Below are positions 11,335 through 22,824 of a stretch of 64,000 nt of DNA, piece after piece (the first letter of the stretch is position 1; each line of letters opens with the position of its first letter). Under the pieces are notes generated by a model, which saw only the letters and a program-made list of their open reading frames with translations, did no database searches and was not told where the DNA came from. The DNA comes from Apiotrichum sp. Y4204 (taxonomy: Eukaryota; Basidiomycota; Tremellomycetes; Trichosporonales; Trichosporonaceae). The translations under genes were made by a program, and so were the position numbers. The stretch is from assembly GCA_025531455.1 (NCBI GenBank), contig JAMYHL010000023.1, positions 434,001 to 498,000 of the forward strand, read 5' to 3'.

Positions 11335-14300
11335 TCATGAAGTGCGACTGGCGCGTGGTTTGCGAATTGAAGGCGAGGCGGTCGGCGTTGTTTGCGCCGA
11401 CTTTTGAGTCGTGATGAAACCCGCCACCACGAGCGATCCATCCGCGCAGCCATACTGTAATTGTTAGACAAAGGTCGAGAAGGAGGCGGGAAACACTCAC
11501 TACAAGTTTGTCGTGATCAAGTGCCAGACTCATCGGGTTCTTGCTGGCGGCTTGCAGGCCTGCGGCCTTGCCCTTCGTGTCCCAGACTCCGCCGAGTGGG
11601 ACGAGCATCATGTTCGCCTTGCCATCCGGCGAAACGTTTTCCGTACCGACAAGAACCTGGAGTTAGCTTGCTCGTCATCGCTAGTAGAGCTACTTACCCG
11701 TCGCTCCGCGCCTGCACGGGCAGACAGACGCCGGCTCGTTACAATGCGCACGCGACCGGCCTCGAAGGCGCCGCGCTCTGTGCCGGTGATGTCGAGCACC
11801 TCGACGATCATCGGCCAGCGAGCAAGGGCGAACTGGGCCGTGGTCTTCATCGTTGTTGGCGAAGGCAACTGGTCCTCGAGATAGCCCGGCAGGATTTTGC
11901 AAGTTGCTCCTCCCACAGAGGAAGGCGTTGCTGCGGAAGGAAAGAGTGGGGCTTTGTGTTGAGCCGCAGAAGTTGTCCGGGGGGACGAGGGGCGTGAAGA
12001 GTGACCACCTAGGCTGGAACGAGAAGAGTGGCCGGCACCGGTAGGACGAGCACGCGCGACCACCGGGGTCAGCGGCGGTCCTTGCGACTCCGGGAATGTG
12101 GTCTTGGTGGGGCTTTCGATGCCCTCGGTGAGGTCGGCCTGCTCCTCCAGCGTAGCCCAGTCCCAGGCGAGGCGAATGACAATATCTTTCGTAGCACACT
12201 GTCGTCAGCATACAGTCCGCTGTTTGCTCACTCACAGCAAGGAACCGCCCTTCCGCGGTAAACCAGGTAAGCATGCCCAGCGCACCGGCGCCAACCTCCT
12301 TGAGTTTGTCCGCATACTCGGGATAGCGCGTCGCCATGTCGGATAGCTTGAACTGGCCGAGCATCTCGCGCTTGATGATTGAAAACGTGCGAATTATGCC
12401 ATCCACGGTTGCAGTGATGATGAAGTTGTCGAGCAATGTCATGCCGACACAGACATTGGTCTGTTGGCCGAAACGCACCACCTTGGTCCCATTGCGCCAG
12501 TCCCATACTACGATTGCCTTATCGGATCCAACCGAGACCAGCCACTGGGCATTGATGCTGCGAGTTAGATTCCTTTCCGAGTGCAATAACTCACGCGACT
12601 GCGCGGGTGCCATGCAAGTGACCCGACAGAATTCGTTCCACTTTCCACTCGCCGTCGATCTGTCTCCACACTGACGCCCGTCCAACCTCGTGAGATCCCG
12701 TAACGAGGACGCCCTCCGGAGCGTAGAAATCGAGACTCGACACAGATTTGGCAGGAATGACAGTCGGGGGCGGGACAGAACTGGCCTTGGTGATAACGTA
12801 CGGCAGGTGCCAGATACGAATGGTGTCGTCGTACGATGCACTGATTAGTGTCTCCCCACAGAGCTTGAGGGAGGTGACATAGTTGGTGTGGCCGCCAAGC
12901 ACTGCCAGTGACTGGGCCTGGGTTGTCAGCTCTGGCCAGGAACAATACTCACATGTCCATTCGTCCAGTGCTTCTCCCTCTGCCACAGACTCTGGTACAG
13001 CCCAAGCCAGTCGCCGTCATCATCGAGATTGTAGTTGCTCAAGGCTATCGTGCCGTCCCAGCGAGCCTCAAGCTCACGGCACATCGGTTTCCACACTTTT
13101 GGGCTCGTTGCGAGCCTGTCGAAACGCTTCGACACCTGATGTCAGCTGAAACAGACGTGACGTCGTCTTACCAGTCGCATCTGTAGCAGATCCTGTCGGC
13201 CAAGGAGACGGAGCACCTCGATACACTGGTTGTCGTCCATCCTCTCAAGAACGCCCGTCCGCATCTCCTTGAATCGCTGCAGCATCTCGATCTGCGCCTG
13301 GATATCTGAAGGACGGCAGGCTGAAGAGTCAGTCTCGTAAGCAACAGTAAACGCACCCTCGGCAATAATGCCCATCAGACCCATGCGCTGGTCCCTTGGC
13401 AGAGAGCGGACCACGGTGCTGAGTAGCTCGCGATTGAGGAGAAGCGCGGTCAGCTGCTCCTCCATCCCGTCATGGCCCTCCCGACGAAGTGCGCGCATAG
13501 GACGTTCCAGCCTCGGATTGCATCGGCTGTGTTCGGCCTGCAAAAGGCGGTATTGGATTTCGAGGTCGTGTGCCTTGCGCATTGCGCTCTGCGCCTCCTC
13601 CTCCCACGAGGAGACGGTCTTGTCGGACGCAAGGTGTTTGTGATGTCCATTCTCGATCCCATTCTCGATCCCATTCTCATTCCGATCTCCATTCACACTC
13701 GTGCGCCCGTTCGCCCTCCCATCAGAAAGCTCGGTTGTGCAGGAGACGGGAGGTGTCTTAGGCGGCGTCTTCACTGGGGACACTCGGGTCTTCGCGCCCT
13801 CTGGTACTGGCCCAGAAGACGGGGGCTGTGCCTCGCTTGGAAGCTGTGAAGGGGGTAGCGGTGGCGGAGTCTGTGATGAGATGGTGGGGCGCACCGGCGG
13901 CATACGCGCACTGGGGGTGGGAGGGCCTGTGTCAGCGCCGCCAATGAGCCGCGCGCGACGCAGAGGTGACCCAGGTACCGGTGGTACCTTGGGGGACACC
14001 GTCGAGCCAAATCGAGGTATAGAGCTCTTGCGTGTGCGAGGAAGACCTGATACGGGCACTTTGCTCGGTGTGGGTGTCGCGGGCGTCGCAGGCGTTGTTG
14101 GAGCAGAAGGTATCGCCAGGCGCGCCGGGGTGGTGGGATTAGCTTTTCCGCTGGCAGCCCCGCTAGCCGCTGCCACGCCGACCGTCGGCTTGGTCGTCGT
14201 GGCCGCGCTGGGCGTCATCGCAGCGGTCGCTGTCCCGCTGGGCGGTGGAACGCCGGGAGTTGGCGCGCTGACCGTTGTCTCGCTGGCGTTTGCGGCGCTG

Positions 14301-14866
14301 GGTGGTAAAGCCTTTGGAGTTGTTGCTCTGGCCGGTGGCTCACTGGGAGCAGTCGCACCAGCCTCGACGGCCGTTGTCCCACTGGCCGTTGTCCCACTGG
14401 CTGATGTCCCACTTGGCAATGACCCGCTAAAGGAGCGCGCAGCAGATCGCACTGGGACAACTGGCGGGTTCGTGGGTCGCCGCCGCAACTTTCGGACGGA
14501 AGTTGACGGTGTCATAGTCGACGCTGAGGTGGACGGTGTAGACGCCGACGGCGCAGATTGCGAGGATGATTTCGAAGGCGTGGACGTCGGCGTCGCTTGT
14601 GCGTAAGTCCTTGACGGTGTGGAAGTCGGCGCCGCTGACGATGGCGCGGAAGTTGTCTGAGTGACCCTTGGCGGCGGGGACGTCGAAGGAATGGGAGCCG
14701 GCGGTGCGGATGTCGAGGCCGATGCGGGCACCGACCGGGAGGCCGATGGTGGTGGCGCTGATGGGCTCCGCGTATTCTTCCTGCTAATCCGCAATGGCTG
14801 GGTGCTGCCTTGAATCGGCGACACATTGGTGCCATTGAGAATGACACTCACGTGCGGGTTGACCAT
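11335..14866 (-). CDS. F-box/WD40 protein, probable SCF substrate receptor
   Basis: Starts at ATG 14866 (MVNPH) and stops at TGA 11337-11335, with roughly ten exons and about 1,000 residues. The first ~330 residues are Ser/Thr/Pro/Ala-rich and probably disordered. An F-box-like region follows (MDDNQCIEVLRLLGRQDLLQ, then SKRFDRLATSPKVWKPMCRE), followed by WD repeats: SLAVLGGHTNYVTSLKL, LISASYDDTIRIWHL, LVTGSHEVGRASVWRQ, WLVSVGSDKAIVVWDWRNG, FIITATVDGIIRTFSI and a last blade KLVYGCADGSLVVAG. This is the Cdc4/Met30/Pof1 layout: the F-box binds Skp1 of an SCF ubiquitin ligase and the propeller binds substrate. Which ortholog it is cannot be told. The 54 bases after MVNPH (GTGAGT...CAG) are likely an intron that keeps the frame. 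Confidence 0.88.
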
Positions 14867-15423
14867 CGTTGTCGCCGCCTCGTGTGATCAGAAAATGGGC
14901 GGGTGGAGAGGAGGAGCAAACTGAAAGTGATCAGTTGTTGATCTGCTGCAACCTCAAGGATATGGACGCGGAAATGTCCAATAGCCAGGAAAGATGAAGC
15001 GGTTTGAGCACAGGCGGATTGTGTGGGAGCAGCACGAGCACGTCGAAGCGAGCGCAGTGACGCAGTGATGCTGTGGCGCCGTGGCACGCTGTGGCTGCTG
15101 GTGTGGTGTGGTGTGGTGGACGTGGTGGAGGTTGATAGGCAAACAACACTTCCAGCTCCCAACAATCCCTGAGGCAGTTCTCAGCTTCTCAGGTTGTCAT
15201 CCAGGATCATCAGGGGCTCAAGCCCGTGATTGCCAGTTTCCTCTCCGTCTCCTTGCAGCAAAGTACCCCTTTCCCAACGCGTTACACGACATGCATAGCC
15301 CTGTTGTTCCGCGACTCTGAAGGAGATACCCAGGGAGGGAAATCGAGAAACGACAACGCATTCGGTATCAGTTTCATCGTCCAGAGAGTTCACCGCATCC
15401 GGGGTGCGTAGTTTCAGTAATCT
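14867..15423. promoter_or_regulatory. Upstream region of the F-box/WD gene
   Basis: This holds the promoter of the gene that starts at 14866. A GTGGTGTGGTGTGGTGGACG run lies around 15099-15130. No supported coding frame. Confidence 0.35.
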
Positions 15424-15759
15424 TCAAGCTCGTGTGAGCACTATAGTGACCGACGACGCATCAAGGAATGAACTCGCGATCTCAACCCCATCGACGACAG
15501 ACTGAAGCTGCAGCTCGATTCCGCATCCGGTCAACTTCATTCCAGCAACACCACCGCCCCAATTGTAGGCGCCACGCTGTGCGGCAAGCCCGTCCGGCAT
15601 CACCCTGACAGTCCGCGCGTTACAGAAGACAGTGATTGCTTTCCCGCTCGACAATAAAGTCGGAAATAACAACGAACTGCGCGTGGCATGGAATACGGGT
15701 AGGTCCAACTCCTGCTTCGAGATATTCCCGTAGAATACGAACATGGACCTCTCTGGCAT
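15424..15759 (-). CDS. Possible small protein of unknown function
   Basis: An open frame from ATG 15759 (MPERSMFVFYGNISKQELDL) to a stop at 15426-15424 gives 111 residues. The frame stays open about 60 bases further upstream, ending in SEVTFLNPGGSQKT, where a branch-site-like CTAAC followed by AG hints at an upstream exon. The composition (alternating hydrophobic residues, GAYNWGGGVAGMKLTGCGIE) suggests a beta-rich domain, but I recognise no family. It lies divergent to the GH31 gene and would share its promoter region. It could be a real short gene, the last exon of a longer one, or a decayed gene. Confidence 0.33.
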   Translation of the reverse strand: MPERSMFVFYGNISKQELDLPVFHATRSSLLFPTLLSSGKAITVFCNARTVRVMPDGLAAQRGAYNWGGGVAGMKLTGCGIELQLQSVVDGVEIASSFLDASSVTIVLTRA

Positions 15760-16026
15760 GGTTTTCTGCGACCCGCCAGGGTTCAAGAAGGTGACCTCCG
15801 AGATTTGCTCGGACCGAGTCCGGAGTTAGAAGTCATCGGGGTCGCGCATTGCGGATTCGCGACGCGCGACTGTAGATCTGCAGATCACGCGATCGCATCT
15901 TCCGCTAGTCTGTGCGTTCTGGGCTACTCTGTGCCTTCCTCGCGCTTGGCCTGTGATCTGATCGATCTGTTGCAAGTTAGCTGGCGGCCATAATGGGTTA
16001 TGTAATGCAACGGTATATCCAGCACT

Positions 16027-16103
16027 ATATCCGGTTTCGCCCATCTCCGGTCGTCCGGTCCTCCGGCGCCGATGTGCGACACCGGCTGGTCCGGCCCGGT
16101 CAC
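16027..16103. promoter_or_regulatory. Cluster of CCGG-containing motifs before GH31 gene
   Basis: Within about 75 bases there are six CCGG copies, most preceded by T (TCCGGTTTCG, TCTCCGGTC, GTCCGGTCC, TCCGGCGCCG, ACCGGC, GTCCGGCCC). CGG half-sites in such spacing are typical targets of fungal Zn2Cys6 regulators. The cluster sits about 110-180 bases before the GH31 start. A role in regulation is inferred. Confidence 0.35.
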
Positions 16104-16161
16104 TCCCCCCATGATCACCTGGGCTGTGTTGTCCCTCCTCCATGTCCTGTGCTGCTGAAAG

Positions 16162-16170
16162 TATATAATA
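16162..16170 (+). promoter_or_regulatory. TATA box of the GH31 gene
   Basis: TATATAATA lies 40-50 bases before the ATG at 16211, the right place for a core promoter with a short leader. The ATG itself has a good context (CCACCATGG). Confidence 0.6.
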
Positions 16171-16210
16171 CCTCTTCGGCGTATAGCTTCCCGGATCCTC
16201 ACATCCCACC

Positions 16211-18981
16211 ATGGTAGTCATCGAGCGCGAGCTTTCAGGCTTTACCCTCCCTTCCAGTGGCCCAACGGCCGGCTCCACCGTCAACAAGTTCACACTTGTG
16301 AGCGGCCCGGACGCGACGTTCCCCGGCTTCGAGTATGCCATCGAGTTCCCACTTCCCAACGCCTTGCGCGTCCTTCTCACGGGTCCCGACCGCCCGGCTC
16401 CACCCCACGACAATGTCATCTTGGAGTATACACCGTTGCAGTTCACAGTATCGGCAATCGACGCACGTGCGTGCGTCGCCACCTTGAGCTTTCCCCCACC
16501 TGCGACGATTGACCTCGACAAGGCACAGCGGAAGCGCGAGGCAAGGCTCAACTGGGCCGACTCCATCCTTCTTGAGATTTGGGAGGAGGGTGACGGCGGG
16601 TGGGAGCGCGTGTGCGGTGACCTCCCGAGCCGGTCGTACGCGCTGGCGGAGCACGGCGTGATGCGGCACACGGTGATCGAGAGGGACAACCTCCACCTCG
16701 GGCTGGGAGAGAAGGCGGCGCCGCTGGACCTCACGGGGCGGAGTTTCCAGATCCACGGCTCGGACGCAGCATGCTACGACGCATTCGAGGGAGACCCGCT
16801 GTACAAGCACACGCCGTTCCTCATCTCCACCCCACGCTCTGTGGCTGGCTCACCGCGCCGCTCGACATACGCCATCTACCACCCCACCAACTCGAATGCG
16901 CTCTGGGACCTCGGGCGCCACCACGACGATCCCTGGGGGTACTTCAAGACCTTCACCCAGGACTGGGGCGGTCTCGAGGAGTGGTACCTCCTCGGCGCGG
17001 GCGTGCGTGAAGTGACTCGGACGTGGGCGGAGATTGTCGGACGGCCGATGCTGGTCGGAAGAGACTGGCTTGGATATCTGGCATCCGGGATGGGTCTTGG
17101 TGAAAGTGTGGGTGCCGCAAGATTGTATTGATGTTGACAATCAGGATTCACCCCCAGCTCAGGAGCTGCTGGCCACCTGGCCAGACCTGTGCCGTGAACA
17201 CGATATTCCCTGCTCGGCGATTCACGTGAGTGTGAATAATTCGCGGGGCTGACCACAGTTCTCATCCGGATACACGGTCGGCGAGGATGGTAACCGCTAC
17301 GTGTTCACAATGAACAAGCAACGGTATCCGGACTTCAAGGGTCTCGTCGCTGGTCTGCACCAAGCGGGAATAAAGGTCGTGCCCAACATCAAGCCTTGTG
17401 AGCTGGGCGAAGTCCCAATCGAGCTGACGCCAGATATGCTCCAGACACACCCGTCGTATGATGCACTCTACAAGGCTGATGCCCTCTTCCACAGTCCACT
17501 TACCAAGGGGCCTGTCGTGACCCGTATCTGGTCATCCGGCGTTGGTGTGAACGGTAAGGGAAGCTGGGTGGATATGACGAGCCCGGAGGGAAGGCAGTGG
17601 TGGGCGGACGGTGTCAAGTCGCTGATTGACCTTGGCGTCGACGGCATGTGGAAGTGAGTGCGCCCAGTAGTCGTAATCTGACCGCAGTGACAACAACGAG
17701 TACTATCTTCACGACGACGAGTTCTTGATACGCAACCAGTTCCCGAAGAAGATGCGTGCCCCAACTGCAGAGGGCAAGGCAACAGTGGGCCTCATGGGCC
17801 GGATGATCAACACAGAAATGATGGCGAAGACGTCACACGACACGCTGTTGGCACTGCATCCTGGCCGGCGGCCGTACGTCCTCACGCGGTCCGGCAACGT
17901 CGGGACGTTCAAGTATGCGTGTGGGACGTGGACGGGGGACAACGAGACGTCGTGGAAGAATCTGCGCGGCAGCCAGGCAATCCAGCTCAACTGCGGTATC
18001 TCGCTCATGCAGTCAACTGGCTCTGACGTCGGCGGGTTCGGTGGACCGCTCCCTTCGCCCGAGCTGTTCGTCCGCTGGGTCCAACTGGGAGTCACGCACG
18101 CGCGGTTCTGCATCCACGCGTACAAGCCGTCCAAGGACGACCCCTCAGGCGCGGCAAACACCAACCTCCCGTGGATGTACCCTGCCGTCCTGCCCGTGAT
18201 CCGCGACGCGATCAAGTGGCGGTACGAGTATCTCCCGTTCTTCAACTCTCTCATGTGGGGGAGCCACAAGTATGCCGAGCCGACGAACGCGTGGCTGGGG
18301 TGGGGCGACTTTGCCTCCGACCCCGAGGTGTATTCGCCCGAAGTGCTGAACGGGTATGACGCGTGGATCGGCGCTGGGCAACTCCTCTCCGCCCCCGCAC
18401 TGCACGAGGGCGAGCTCACGCGCACCGTCTACTTCCCCCAAAACGAGGAGAATGACACGGCGCTCTATTTCGACTTGCACGCGCCACACGGGACGTATCG
18501 CGCCGGCACGCGCGCAGAGGTGGCGACGCCGTTGGAGCACATTGCGCTATTCGCCCGTGAAGGCGCCGTCATTCCGACAGGCAAGCGGCAGCACACCGTG
18601 ACGCAGCGCGACGGCCCGGCTCGGACGACCCCGGACGGCGTGGCGATTATCCTCGAGGAGGAGGGCGGCGTAGTTGCGTTGGACGATTACCGCGCCGTGA
18701 AGCTCTTCCCGTCACCCGAAGAGGGGCGAACCTACGCCGGCTCGTGGATTGAGGACGACGGGATCTCGGCGGACCCGGCGCGTGCGGTCGTCAGCATAGA
18801 ATACGTGACGCGTCGCGGGGAGGTCATCGTCCGCGCCAAGTGGACAGAGCACGCGTTCAAGCCTCTATGGGGAAACACCCTCCATGTTCTTCTGCCTGTT
18901 GGCGACGCACGTGTTGTGCCCAATGCGCCCGTTGTTATTCGGGACGGCCGGACGGCCTACGTGGTGAAAGTGGAGGATTAG
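16211..18981 (+). CDS. GH31 family glycoside hydrolase (alpha-glucosidase/alpha-xylosidase type)
   Basis: Four exons (16211-17107, 17145-17225, 17259-17653, 17688-18981) give 888 residues. An N-terminal beta-sandwich (FPLPNALRVLLTGPDRP) is followed by a TIM barrel. The third intron falls inside the nucleophile motif, which after splicing reads GMWNDNNEYY with the nucleophile Asp at about 459. The acid/base Asp (about 542) is in CGTWTGDNETSW, and the barrel closes with MQSTGSDVGGFGG. C-terminal beta domains follow. The enzyme should hydrolyse alpha-linked glucosides or xylosides with retention; the substrate cannot be read from the sequence. There is no signal peptide, so it is probably cytosolic, fitting a role on imported oligosaccharides. 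Start choice is supported by the TATA box and Kozak-like context. Confidence 0.93.
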
Positions 18982-21199
18982 GTAGTACTGGACTTTCATG
19001 TAGATGGACATGAATCAGAGTTGCTCAGTAAACGAACTGTTGGATATCAGGTGGTTGGATAAGCAAAAAGGCTGATAACAACATCGTAGTGGGCACAAGT
19101 GCCACAGGTGCTGCAGGGCATCGGCTCTCGCCTGCCCTATATCCAACATGGAACGCAGGGCCACGACCCTCCGAGACGGAGGAAGTACGGTAGCAACACG
19201 TATATCCTCCACCTAGCCACAGCGTCTCGGAATGCCAAGTGCATTGTCGCGTTGCCCACAATACCGATAAGCAGCCCACCAAGGCAGGCGGTATCCGCCC
19301 CGCCCTGGGTTTCCAATATGGCTTTCCAGCTGCCAAGCATTTTAGCGGAAATCGGGAAGCCGCGACATCCAGGAGGCGACCGCTCCGCTCGGCTGGCGCC
19401 CCGCTTGGCTCGGCAATGGAATCGCAAGGCCTGGAATGACAAGAACGACAAGAAAGAGACAAGAAGACACAAGAGCACGCCGGCGTCGCGTGACCCATAC
19501 ACTTGGTGCACCGCGTCTTGGGCGCGAGTCAGGCGATCAATCCCGGGCTCGGCGGTCTGGGCAGCGGATGTCACGCGATAAGACTGCCAAGTCTGCCCAT
19601 TGCGTTGGTGCCACTCTTTCTCCCGCCTCTTCCCCGCCCACCGCCATCAGCTACTGTCGTCTGGTTGTTTCACGACGGCAGAGAACGTAGTACTGCAATG
19701 TCAGCGCAACATGCCACTCATAGGCAGATAGTCTAGACAACGCCGTGCGCCATGCCCGCGGACCGTGGATTGTGAGTCGCATGACTGGCGTACTGGCATG
19801 AATTGGAGGATCGACATCTGAGTACCACGACGCCACGGGAGTTGGGTACCGCGGGCAAGCGGGCAACTCTTTCCTGGCAAGGGATTACATCTGGGCATTT
19901 TGACCTGCTGATCTGTGAGGAAGTGTGGCGCGATCCGCATGCTTGCATAATTCAAAGGCTCGAGGGTTTGTATCCGTGTAGCTGTAATCCTTTCGCGCGA
20001 TCTGGCGATACCTGTCGCTTGCACCTGTTGCACTGTTGGTTGTGCTGTTGGCCTGCTCAGTGCTGGCCTCCTGGTGTGAGCACATTGTTCGCCACCGCCA
20101 CTGGATCTGGATTACTGAGCGTTGCGTCATGGATTCCGCGCTGATTCACCATGACAACCCCGCCCCGTTGAAGTAATCTATTTATGTGTGGGAACCGCAC
20201 GCTGTGCCGCGATAGTACCTTCCGGACCTGGCTTCAAGCTCCAAGATCGCTCCAATCTCCAAGCTCGCAAGCTCCAAACTGAGCTTGATCTCTTGGAACA
20301 TCCGGAGCGGTCCGCATGTATCCACTCAGCTCCCGGTTCCAACAGATACGTTCCAGCGCGCACTCTCGAGTCCGCTCACTGCCTCCGCCTCGGGACCGGG
20401 CATCAATTCATGACTGTATGACTTCATCTGTTGCCATGCTACGCATCGCGAGTCATCAATTGGGCTGGGCTCGGCTGTAGAACATGCACAAGAGCTCCAG
20501 TTGCACGCTCAAGCCCTGGAGACGCTCCACTGCCTCCTACCTGCCATCGCGACGTTCTCGCGACATCCCTGGTAGTGAGGAGCCGCGCGGGTCGGAGAAA
20601 GCCGCCCTCTCGTCCACCACTCCTTCGATGTTTGATACCCAAAAATAGCGAAGTCTAGTCACGTATAGTCACCGATTCACCGATTCATTGTCGCTCCATG
20701 CTGTGCATGTGCACATGGGCATGACGGCTAGGACGGCGATCACGGCCCGCCTGACGGCCCGGGTTCCTGCACAGCATGCACAGATCTACAGCTACCCCGA
20801 CTGGCCGACTGGGAAGCGACGCGCCAGCGTCAACGTCCACCGCGTGAACCGTGTTTGGTTTTGTGCGATCGTGTCAAAGTGAGGTGTGTTGACCTGTGGC
20901 GCCGGGAATGGTAACCGGCAACCTTTGTGGTGGGAACGTGAGAACTTCAGTGCGATATCGACGCGTCAGCGAGGGTCAGTGAGCGTGGACGCGCTTGAAC
21001 CCTCAAATTCGGCAGCACCTTGGGAGATCGTGAGCGTCCGCAATCAGTGCAAAACGACATGGAACGCGCGAACAGCGGTGTGGAAAGAGGGAAGACACGA
21101 TGACAACAACATGCAGCAGGCAAGGGTGCTCTTCAACGTTTCATAGCAAAAAGAAAACGATCCTGTACAACTATTCGGACTATCAGACATCACTGAGAG
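18982..21199. other. Gene-poor stretch of 2.2 kb
   Basis: No frame with an ATG, splice support and a recognisable domain was found. The longest, a minus-strand frame at 19137-19574, begins only at a GTG and has hydrophobic runs without family resemblance. A patch of short imperfect repeats of AAGCTCC/CTCCAAG lies at 20230-20285. I see no RNA gene. Confidence 0.4.
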
Positions 21200-22396
21200 T
21201 CATATTGACAATGTATCCAGATTCCAATCAGCATCGCTGAAGTATACACTCTTCCCCGATGGTGCTGATATGACCTCCAAGTCCTCGCACGATGATAAGG
21301 GTGGTGTGCAAGGACACTCGTCGTCGTCGTCGTCGTCGTCGTCATCGTCAGATTCGGACGTGTCGGAATGTGCACACTGCCTTTCACCTGGGTCGATCAG
21401 GTCAGGGCAATTGCTGCAGTCGTCGCAGCATCCGCAGTCGTCCATGGTGCCACAATCTGGGCAAGGGTCGGGTGCGACGTCCGACGAGTCCTCGTGCGAA
21501 ATAGTCTCGACACCATACGGGGTGTAGTTGCCATATTTCTGAAGAGGGGGCTCGGGTTTTGGTAGGGGGAGGTTGTGCATGTTTCCATAGTCGGCAGCCG
21601 AGGACACAGTGACGGTCCAAGACGAGAACGATGGTGAGACGGTTGGCGACGGCCCAGGAGACCGCAGACGAACCAAGTCCACAACCTTGTTGATAGGCTG
21701 CACGACAGGGGTCTTCTTGGCCAGGTGAATGTGCTCAACCTGGTCGCCGTGTTCGATGTCCTCGATGTACTCGACGACAGTAGAAAGCTTTTCGTCATTG
21801 TCGAGCTCCATCCAGGAGGTGACCATGCAGTCCTCGTCGTAGTCGCTGTCGCTGTCGCAGTCGACAGCAGTGACCTCGACGACGGTCACATCAGAAGCGG
21901 TGGACATGGTGTGGGCGTGGGCGAGAAGAGCGTCAGCCGCGTCAATGTCCATGGACGACGAGGACAGAGTCAGTGACTGAACAATGTCGTCGTCAAAATC
22001 AAAGTCGTCGGTGGCGGGGCTGGAGACCGTGACAGCTTCTTCGGTCCAGTTGGGCTCCTCGTCGGCGGCGTCCATCTCGTCGAAGGTCGAAAGAACGTCG
22101 TCAAGCCAGGCAGCCTCAGCAGCCTCCTGGTCGTACTCGTCCTCTTCGTCCTCCTCGCTGAGAGTGTCGAGACCGAGAGCAGTGGACGAGCGCCAGTCGG
22201 TGAGCTCGGACGCGCCCTCATCGAGGGAGGCCCAAGCGGTGCGAACGGCCTCACGAACGAGGACGCTCTTGCGCAGGGCGGAGGCAGAGTCACGACCGCC
22301 TACAGAGGGTTCGAGACGCGCAAGCTTGTTGCGCGACACGTTCATCAGGCGCACGCCAAGTGGCGTGAGCGTGGGAGTGGCCGGAGCGAAACGCAT
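21200..22396 (-). CDS. Acidic, Cys-rich protein of unknown function
   Basis: A single open frame from ATG 22396 (MRFAPATPTLTPLG) to TGA 21202-21200 gives 398 residues. It is strongly acidic (DEEDEYDQEA, DFDFDDD, a run of ten Asp) with a Cys-rich patch near residue 300 (DPCPDCG, DCGCCDDCSNCPD) that may bind metal. The end, KSVYFSDADWNLDTLSI, looks like a conserved motif. No known family is recognised. The frame stays open for about 120 codons upstream of this ATG, with protein-like content (IIEHLDLDTVSTF) but no in-frame ATG. So the true start may be further 5', through an intron or a non-AUG codon; see findings. No close neighbour suggests a role. Confidence 0.65.
   Translation of the reverse strand: MRFAPATPTLTPLGVRLMNVSRNKLARLEPSVGGRDSASALRKSVLVREAVRTAWASLDEGASELTDWRSSTALGLDTLSEEDEEDEYDQEAAEAAWLDDVLSTFDEMDAADEEPNWTEEAVTVSSPATDDFDFDDDIVQSLTLSSSSMDIDAADALLAHAHTMSTASDVTVVEVTAVDCDSDSDYDEDCMVTSWMELDNDEKLSTVVEYIEDIEHGDQVEHIHLAKKTPVVQPINKVVDLVRLRSPGPSPTVSPSFSSWTVTVSSAADYGNMHNLPLPKPEPPLQKYGNYTPYGVETISHEDSSDVAPDPCPDCGTMDDCGCCDDCSNCPDLIDPGERQCAHSDTSESDDDDDDDDDDECPCTPPLSSCEDLEVISAPSGKSVYFSDADWNLDTLSI
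21319..21354. repeat. GTC trinucleotide run encoding poly-Asp
   Basis: A nearly pure (TCG)n/(GTC)n run within the coding sequence encodes ten consecutive Asp residues on the minus strand. It is likely to vary in length between strains. Confidence 0.7.
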
Positions 22397-22524
22397 GTTG
22401 GCAGATTCGGGGGTGCCGGCACGGAAAAGGGCAGTAGAAGTGTAGCTAGTGGAGCTAGGGAACGTGGATACAGTGTCCAGGTCAAGGTGTTCAATAATGG
22501 TAGAGTTGCGCGAGGCGCGGACGT

Positions 22525-22641
22525 TTAGTCTCCGAATGGGAGCGTTGTTGGTGCTGGTGCGGGTTGTTCTGGTGCGTTGACGCTGGTTGCGAGAGCGTGT
22601 GGAGGTGGGCGAGTCGAGTTGAAGAGCGGGGCGTGCGACAT
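22525..22641 (-). other. Upstream ORF (38 codons) before the acidic protein gene
   Basis: An ATG at 22641 opens a 38-codon frame (MSHAPLFNSTRPPPHALATS...) that stops at 22525, well before the main ATG at 22396 and in a different frame. With a TATA-like CTCTATAAA at 22816-22824 on the minus strand it would lie in the mRNA leader, together with a three-codon ATG frame at 22790. Such ORFs usually lower translation of the main frame; whether these act so is inference. Confidence 0.4.
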
Positions 22642-22815
22642 ATTGGGCGCTACGGGCAGAGATGTTGTTCGCCGAAGAAAACAGTTTCGGTGTCTGGTGG
22701 TGGTGGGCTGAAGGGGTGTGCGGGGTTGTGCGACGCTGCGATATTGTGTCGGCTGTTGCTTGGGTCGCTGGTGTTCACTTAAATGGACATACTTAATGTC
22801 CGGAGAAGATAGATG

Positions 22816-22824
22816 TTTATAGAG
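22816..22824 (-). promoter_or_regulatory. TATA box upstream of the acidic protein gene
   Basis: CTCTATAAA on the minus strand, placing transcription start near 22790. It defines a leader of about 390 bases before the ATG at 22396. Confidence 0.4.

Noticed and set aside
13701..14606. Plus-strand frame of 301 codons, Val/Ala/Gly-rich
   Set aside because: Antisense to the Ser/Pro-rich part of the F-box/WD gene.
19137..19574. Minus-strand frame of 145 codons with hydrophobic stretches
   Set aside because: Begins at GTG only, and no TATA, splice context or family resemblance was seen.
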